Below, piece by piece: positions 7,623 to 11,760 of a stretch of DNA of 11,760 nucleotides (position 1 is its first letter; every line of letters begins with the position of its first letter). A model generated the notes under the pieces. The model searched no databases. It saw nothing but the letters and a program-made list of their open reading frames with translations, and was not told where the DNA came from. Position numbers and translations under genes: made by a program. Where the stretch lies: contig DEPP01000023.1 of assembly GCA_002358835.1 (NCBI GenBank), forward strand, positions 1 to 11,760, in the 5' to 3' direction. This DNA comes from Bacteroidales bacterium UBA3389. Lineage in GTDB: Bacteria > Bacteroidota > Bacteroidia > Bacteroidales > P3.

Positions 7623-7662
7623 AAGCAGTGAAGGTTTTTATCAAATCTTCACTGTTTTTTTT
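7623..7662 (+). terminator. Rho-independent terminator of the PpiD-like gene
   Basis: CAGTGAAGGTTT (7626-7637) pairs with AAATCTTCACTG (7643-7654), with one G-T pair and a five-base loop. Eight T follow at 7655-7662. It starts about 38 bases after the stop codon. Confidence 0.9.
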
Positions 7663-7679
7663 CTTTGTTTTGATTTACT

Positions 7680-7740
7680 GAAATCAAGATTTATTTTGCT
7701 CAAACAAAGAACTATTTCATCGAAATCAAGATTCATTTCG
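7680..7740 (+). repeat. AAATCAAGATT intergenic repeat, copies 3 and 4
   Basis: GAAATCAAGATTTATTTTG (7680-7698) and GAAATCAAGATTCATTTCG (7722-7740) differ at only two positions and are 42 bp apart in direct orientation. Between them lies CTCAAACAAAGAA, which recalls the CTCAAA of the copies at 292 and 5347. A GATTCTTTG word follows at 7743-7751, as one does at 335-343. The unit therefore looks larger than its 11-base core. Confidence 0.55.
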
Positions 7741-7880
7741 CGGATTCTTTGCTTTGAATTACGCAAACTTGATGAGGTGTTTATGTATCGATATGTGGGA
7801 ATTGTAAACTTGCTTTTGAGAATATTGAACGATTCTTTTTGTGGTTTTATTCTTGAGAGATGAAACTTTATCGTCTGATT

Positions 7881-7895
7881 GCAATTACCAATTGC
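7881..7895. promoter_or_regulatory. Inverted repeat at the -33 position of the glycosyltransferase promoter
   Basis: GCAATT-ACC-AATTGC is a perfect six-base inverted repeat with a three-base centre. Its midpoint (7888) is about 33 bp upstream of the predicted start of transcription. It could be a repressor or activator site. No TTG is present at the usual distance from the -7 element. Confidence 0.35.
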
Positions 7896-7906
7896 TCAAA
7901 AAATCT

Positions 7907-7914
7907 TACCTTTG
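7907..7914 (+). promoter_or_regulatory. -7 promoter element of the glycosyltransferase unit
   Basis: TACCTTTG matches TAnnTTTG. Transcription should start near 7920, about 30 bases before the ATG at 7952. This fixes the start of the glycosyltransferase and excludes the in-frame GTG at 7841. Confidence 0.6.
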
Positions 7915-7951
7915 CGAAATAATACTGAAACAAAACCATAACAAGAATATT

Positions 7952-9178
7952 ATGAAATTGGTTATTCTTACTCAATACTTTCCTCCCGAAGTCGGTGCTC
8001 CGCAGAATCGATTGTACGAACTTGCGGTAAGGCTTAAGCAAAGAGGCATCGATGTTAGCATTATGACGGCTATGCCTAATTATCCGCAGATGGAGATTCA
8101 CAAAAACTACAAAGGCAAATGCTTTTGTAAAGAAGAAATGGACGGAATGACCATTTACAGAAGTTGGATTTATGTTTCAAAATCCAAATCCGTCGTTAAA
8201 AGACTTTTTAATTACTTTTCCTTTGTCTTTTCATCTTTGTTTTATGGATTGTTTAAGTTGAAACGACAGGATTTTCTTTTGGTTGAGAGTCCACCTTTGT
8301 TTCTTGGAGCAACCGCATATTTGTTGGCAAAAGCCAAAGGTGCGAAATTGATTTTCAATGTTTCCGATTTGTGGCCAGAGAGTGCAGAAAAGTTGGGAAT
8401 AATCAGCAATAAGTTTCTATTGAAATCGGCAACAGTTTTAGAAGAGTTTTGTTATAGAAAAGCAAGTCTTATAAGCGGACAAACACAAGGAATAGTTGGA
8501 AATATATCTTCTCGTTTCCCAAAGAAAGATGTTTATTGGCTTAAGAACGGTGTTGATATAAAATTGTACGATGCTGAAAAGAGTGCCGACAAAGGCAAGT
8601 GGCGTGAAAGCCAAAGCTACGGACAGAATGATTTTATCCTCTTTTACGGAGGCATAATCGGACATGCACAAGGTTTAGAGATTATTTTGAATGCAGCAAA
8701 ACGCCTTGAGGAATACTCGGATATTAGATTCGTATTGATGGGAAACGGTCCTGAAAAACCGAAACTTCTTGCTATGAAAGAGGAATTAGGTTTGAAGAAC
8801 TTAGACTTTTATGATGCTGTGCCGAAAGCTCAGATGCACTCAATTATTTCTGATATAGATGCAAGCATTATTCCTTTGAAGAAGTTGGATTTGTTCAAAG
8901 GTGCGATTCCATCAAAGATATTTGAAAATCTTGCAATGAAAAAGCCCGTCATCTTGGGATTAGAAGGAGAGGCAAAGACGTTATTTGTCGAGCAAGGCAA
9001 GTGTGGCGTAGCTTTTGAACCAGAAAACGAAAGCGATTTGACAGATAAGATATTGCAACTGTACAATGACCGCGAGCTTGTGAAGACTTTGGGTGAGAAT
9101 GGCTTGAAATATGCAAGCGAGAACTTCAATCGAGATAAGATAGCTAAGGAATTTTACGATAAATTGCAGAGTTTATGA
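7952..9178 (+). CDS. GT4-family glycosyltransferase, WbuB-like
   Basis: A 408-residue retaining GT-B glycosyltransferase, probably cytoplasmic or on the inner face of the membrane, that adds a sugar to a polysaccharide precursor. The ATG at 7952 is chosen because MKLVILTQYFPPEVGAPQNR is the typical first strand and loop of the WbuB group, and because the promoter lies just before it. The N-terminal acceptor domain covers about 1-195 (PNYPQ at 42-46, SDLWPES at 138-144). The C-terminal nucleotide-sugar domain begins near 225 (ILFYGGIIGHAQGLE) and includes GNGPE (264-268) and AIPSKIFENLAMKKPVI (318-334), where GT4 enzymes bind the donor. WbuB is annotated as an N-acetyl-fucosamine transferase; the donor here cannot be read from sequence. 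Its stop overlaps the start of the 2-epimerase gene (ATGA), which suggests that the epimerase supplies its donor or a sugar of the same glycan. Confidence 0.85.
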   Translation: MKLVILTQYFPPEVGAPQNRLYELAVRLKQRGIDVSIMTAMPNYPQMEIHKNYKGKCFCKEEMDGMTIYRSWIYVSKSKSVVKRLFNYFSFVFSSLFYGLFKLKRQDFLLVESPPLFLGATAYLLAKAKGAKLIFNVSDLWPESAEKLGIISNKFLLKSATVLEEFCYRKASLISGQTQGIVGNISSRFPKKDVYWLKNGVDIKLYDAEKSADKGKWRESQSYGQNDFILFYGGIIGHAQGLEIILNAAKRLEEYSDIRFVLMGNGPEKPKLLAMKEELGLKNLDFYDAVPKAQMHSIISDIDASIIPLKKLDLFKGAIPSKIFENLAMKKPVILGLEGEAKTLFVEQGKCGVAFEPENESDLTDKILQLYNDRELVKTLGENGLKYASENFNRDKIAKEFYDKLQSL

Positions 9179-10302
9179 AATTATTGACAGTAATAGGGGC
9201 AAGACCTCAAATAATAAAAGCCTCGGCATTCAGTCGTGCGATAAAGGAATGCTATTCTGACAAAATAGAAGAAGTGATTGTACACACAGGACAGCATTAT
9301 GACGAGAATATGTCAGAAGTCTTTTTTACAGAACTTGACATACCTGCACCGAAATATAATCTTGCAGTAGGCAGTGGAAAACATGGTGTACAGACTGCAA
9401 AGATGATTGAACGCTTGGAAGAAGTTATAGAAGCAGAACAGCCAAATGCTTTGATACTCTACGGAGATACCAATTCGACTCTTGCAGGTGCGATAGCAGC
9501 AAGCAAAGTGCATTTACCGATTGTTCACATTGAGGCTGGATTACGTTCTTTTGACAAAGCCATGCCCGAAGAGGTGAATCGTATTCTTTGCGATCATGTT
9601 TCCACATTATTGTTTTCTCCAACTCGAACAGGCTATGATAATCTTGTAAACGAAGGGTTCTCAACCCAATTGCAAGAAAAACCGACAGCAAACAAGCCAA
9701 ACATATATCATTGTGGAGATATAATGTATGACAATACGCTTTTCTTTTCGTCAAAAGCTGATTCGGTAGCAGAGAAGTTCGACATACCGCAAGAAGGTTT
9801 TGTTTTGTGTACCATACACCGCAATAGCAATACCGATGACAAAGAAAGGCTGAAATCAATCTTTGATTCCATTATAGAGATTTCAAATTTCAAGAAAATC
9901 ATTCTTCCTTTACATCCACGCACAAAAAAGATGATGCCTTTAATGCTTGGAGATACATATGCAAAAGCTGTGGAAGAAAATCCGAATATTCAAATCATAG
10001 AGCCTGTATCTTTCTTAGGAATGATTTATTTGGAGAAACAGTCCGATTTAATCTTGACGGATTCGGGCGGAGTACAGAAAGAGGCTTACTACTTAAACAA
10101 ACCGGCTGTTATATTGAGACCTCAAACAGAATGGAAAGAGATTGTGGATTGTGGAAATGCAGCAATCTGCGATGCCGATTTTGATTTGATTGTAAGTAAA
10201 GCAAAGCAATATCTTGATTGTCCGCCAAGAGAGTTTCCTGAAATCTTTGGTGATGGAAATGCGGCTAAGTTTATGTGCAAGACAATCTTGGAATGCTTAT
10301 AG
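9175..10302 (+). CDS. UDP-N-acetylhexosamine 2-epimerase, non-hydrolysing, WbpI-like subtype
   Basis: A 375-residue cytoplasmic enzyme that inverts C2 of a UDP-N-acetylhexosamine for surface polysaccharide synthesis. The whole fold is present: VIGARPQIIKA at 6-16, HTGQHYDENMSEVFF at 37-51, LYGDTNSTLAG at 95-105, HIEAGLRSF at 118-126, PEEVNR at 131-136, GDIMYD at 181-186, TIHR at 213-216 and LTDSGGVQKEA at 294-304. Residues matching the E. coli WecB catalytic set are Asp98, Glu120, a Glu of the PEE motif and His215. The details (GARPQ, YGDTNSTLAG, GDIMYD) resemble Pseudomonas WbpI, which acts on UDP-2,3-diacetamido-2,3-dideoxyglucuronate, more than E. coli WecB (GTRPE, HGDTTTTLA, GNTVID). A plain UDP-GlcNAc substrate remains possible, so I give no gene symbol. 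It overlaps the glycosyltransferase gene by four bases. Confidence 0.88.
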   Translation: MKLLTVIGARPQIIKASAFSRAIKECYSDKIEEVIVHTGQHYDENMSEVFFTELDIPAPKYNLAVGSGKHGVQTAKMIERLEEVIEAEQPNALILYGDTNSTLAGAIAASKVHLPIVHIEAGLRSFDKAMPEEVNRILCDHVSTLLFSPTRTGYDNLVNEGFSTQLQEKPTANKPNIYHCGDIMYDNTLFFSSKADSVAEKFDIPQEGFVLCTIHRNSNTDDKERLKSIFDSIIEISNFKKIILPLHPRTKKMMPLMLGDTYAKAVEENPNIQIIEPVSFLGMIYLEKQSDLILTDSGGVQKEAYYLNKPAVILRPQTEWKEIVDCGNAAICDADFDLIVSKAKQYLDCPPREFPEIFGDGNAAKFMCKTILECL

Positions 10303-10342
10303 TAAATGCCCATAGTGTTAAAACAGAATAAGAATTGAGATT

Positions 10343-11317
10343 ATGTACACGTTAAAAGAATTGCAACAAAAGGCGATAGAGGTAATCGAAACCGCAAATT
10401 ACGGAGGCACACCTTCGACTTTGTATGAGCCAATCGAGTATGGAATGAGCCAAGGCGGCAAAAGAATCAGACCATTGCTGTGTTTGATAGCAAACGACTT
10501 GTGTTCGGGAGAGTTAAACAAAGCTTATTCGGCTGCAATCGCCATAGAAATGTTGCACAACTTCACTTTGTTACACGATGACATTATGGACGCATCTCCA
10601 CTTCGAAGAGGAGTTCCCACAGTCTATAAAAAATATAACACAAACAAAGCAATACTATCCGGAGATACCATGTTCGCATGTGCATACAAGCATTTGTTGG
10701 AATGTGATAAGGATTTAGCTTTTGATTTAGTGCAAACGCTTACTCAAGGTTCTATAGAAGTGTGCGAAGGTCAAGCTTACGATATGGATTTTGAAGAAAG
10801 AAACGATGTAAGTTTGGAAGAATACTTGGAGATGATAAGATTGAAAACAGGCGTTCTTCTTTCCACATCTTTGAAACTTGGAGCCATCACAGCAAATGCA
10901 GATTCTGAAACACTATCTCTTTTAGATACATTCGGCAATCAAATAGGTATAGCCTTCCAAATCCAAGATGATATGTTCGATTGTTGGAGTGAGTTGGAGG
11001 TGTTCGGAAAAATGTGCGGCACAGACATAATTGACAAGAAGAAAACTTTCTTATACTTAAAGGCATTGGAGATTGCTCCCGAGGAAACAAAAAAAGAATT
11101 GCAACAAATCTACAATTCTGTCGATTTAGACAAAGAAACAAAGATTGAAAAGGTAAGAGCGATTTATGAAAGCTTGGATATGCAACAAGTAGCTCAAAAG
11201 GCAGTTTTGGAATATAACGAAAAAGCATTGCAAGCCTTAGACAAAATCAATGTTTCTCAAGAAAGGAAACAAGCATTGAAAGATTTTGCAGACAAAATAA
11301 TCAAAAGAAATAAGTAA
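10343..11317 (+). CDS. Polyprenyl (all-trans) diphosphate synthase, probably short-chain
   Basis: A 324-residue prenyltransferase that condenses isopentenyl diphosphate onto allylic diphosphates. The key motifs are complete: GGKRIRP at 38-44, the first Asp-rich motif DDIMD at 79-83 followed by RRG, GDTM at 107-110, KTG at 168-170, and the second Asp-rich motif DDMFD at 209-213 with GTDIIDKK at 226-233. Phe74 lies five residues before the first Asp-rich motif, where long-chain synthases such as E. coli IspB have a small residue (Ala). A large aromatic there usually limits the product to about C15-C20. The motif has no two-residue insertion, unlike bacterial farnesyl diphosphate synthases. A GGPP-like product is therefore my best guess. 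The gene is 40 bp after the epimerase gene and 8 bp before clpP, with no promoter or terminator seen on either side. Confidence 0.9.
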   Translation: MYTLKELQQKAIEVIETANYGGTPSTLYEPIEYGMSQGGKRIRPLLCLIANDLCSGELNKAYSAAIAIEMLHNFTLLHDDIMDASPLRRGVPTVYKKYNTNKAILSGDTMFACAYKHLLECDKDLAFDLVQTLTQGSIEVCEGQAYDMDFEERNDVSLEEYLEMIRLKTGVLLSTSLKLGAITANADSETLSLLDTFGNQIGIAFQIQDDMFDCWSELEVFGKMCGTDIIDKKKTFLYLKALEIAPEETKKELQQIYNSVDLDKETKIEKVRAIYESLDMQQVAQKAVLEYNEKALQALDKINVSQERKQALKDFADKIIKRNK

Positions 11318-11325
11318 AACGAGAT

Positions 11326-11760
11326 ATGAAAGATTTTAATAAAGAATTCAGACTTTACGCAGTCAAACATAGAGGAATCAGTAGCATAACTTACGATAAG
11401 TATAGCAAGTTTGTGTCGCCTAAAGCGGCGTATATAAATCCTACAATCATAGAAGAGCGTCCTCTTAACATGGTTCAGATGGACGTTTTCTCGCGTCTGA
11501 TGATGGAAAGAATAATTTTTCTCGGTACGGCGATAGATGACGATGTTGCAAACATAATTCAAGCTCAGCTTCTGTTCTTAGAGAGCGTTGATTCGCAGAG
11601 AGATATTCAGATTTACTTGAATACGCCGGGCGGATACGTCAATGCAGGATTGGGAATCTACGATACGATGCAATATATCAAGCCGGACGTGGCAACAATC
11701 TGCACAGGATTGGCCGCATCTATGGGTTCGGTACTTCTATGTGCAGGAGCGGCAGGGAAA
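11326..11760 (+). CDS. clpP: ATP-dependent Clp protease proteolytic subunit, cut by the window edge
   Basis: The first 145 codons of ClpP, the barrel-shaped serine peptidase that works with ClpX or ClpA ATPases in the cytoplasm. The start is the ATG at 11326, 8 bp after the prenyl synthase stop. Visible landmarks are EFRLYAVKHRGISS near the N-terminus, ERPLNMVQMDVFSRLMMERI at 44-63, FLGTAIDD at 65-72, LNTPGG at 98-103, and the catalytic serine Ser132 in GLAASMGSVLL. The N-terminal segment is the longer Bacteroidetes type (about 220 residues expected in full). The His and Asp of the triad lie beyond the window. The gene is probably intact but only two thirds are seen. Its place at the end of a glycan and isoprenoid gene run is probably shared transcription, not shared function. 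Confidence 0.95.
   Translation, partial: MKDFNKEFRLYAVKHRGISSITYDKYSKFVSPKAAYINPTIIEERPLNMVQMDVFSRLMMERIIFLGTAIDDDVANIIQAQLLFLESVDSQRDIQIYLNTPGGYVNAGLGIYDTMQYIKPDVATICTGLAASMGSVLLCAGAAGK

Larger units (their letters stand above)
7588..7951. other. Noncoding region between the PpiD-like and glycosyltransferase genes
   Basis: This 364-bp stretch has no supported gene. In order, it holds the terminator of the PpiD-like gene (7623-7662), two copies of the AAATCAAGATT repeat 42 bp apart (7680-7740), about 140 bp of unassigned AT-rich sequence with two GATTCTTT words, an inverted repeat (7881-7895) and the -7 element of the next unit (7907-7914). A reading frame open from a GTG at 7841 into the glycosyltransferase is taken as leader, because it crosses this promoter. 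Confidence 0.65.

Noticed and set aside
7841..7951. Extension of the glycosyltransferase by 37 residues from a GTG
   Set aside because: The extension crosses the predicted promoter and matches nothing in the family; the family's N-terminal strand begins at the ATG at 7952.
9425..9859. A 144-codon minus-strand frame inside the epimerase gene
   Set aside because: It is antisense to strongly conserved epimerase motifs, with no family resemblance or start signals of its own.

Overview
The window looks like ordinary chromosomal DNA of a low-GC member of the Bacteroidetes (Bacteroidota), most likely the order Bacteroidales. Three things point there. Bacteroidetes-type -7 promoter elements (TAnnTTTG) sit in front of three transcription units, with little Shine-Dalgarno signal. 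Exported proteins are predicted to be cut just before Gln (NAQ ends). The ClpP, PpiD-like and prenyl synthase sequences have the Bacteroidetes style. I see no rRNA, tRNA, CRISPR array, insertion sequence or phage gene.

Layout. Positions 1-409 hold no convincing gene, but they carry a strong plus-strand terminator (165-203), short AAATCAAGATT-type repeats and the minus-strand terminator of the next operon. Positions 410-5292 are a tight minus-strand operon, read from right to left. It encodes a C-terminal processing protease (S41), a large secreted protein with two transglutaminase-like domains and a thioredoxin-like tail, and a small outer-membrane beta-barrel. Positions 5293-5457 form a divergent promoter region with a -7 element on each strand and a perfect 14-bp palindrome between them. 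Positions 5458-7587 encode a PpiD/SurA-type periplasmic folding factor anchored in the inner membrane, followed by a clear terminator. Positions 7588-7951 are noncoding, with two more repeat copies and the promoter of the last unit.

The last unit (7952 to the right edge, plus strand) encodes a GT4 glycosyltransferase, a UDP-N-acetylhexosamine 2-epimerase of the WbpI-like subtype, an all-trans polyprenyl diphosphate synthase and the first 145 residues of ClpP. The first two overlap by ATGA and the others are 40 and 8 bp apart, so co-transcription is likely.

How they fit together. The left half and the PpiD-like gene concern folding, processing and turnover of envelope proteins. The right half mixes surface polysaccharide synthesis, isoprenoid synthesis and cytoplasmic proteolysis. 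Most of this is conserved housekeeping. The least understood part is the operon of protease, double transglutaminase-like protein and barrel. In its large protein the PNGase-like catalytic Asp appears to be Gly, the second transglutaminase domain is degenerate, and the thioredoxin-like tail has no CxxC. The parvulin domain of the neighbouring PpiD-like protein has also lost both conserved His. I see no clear new defence or mobile system.
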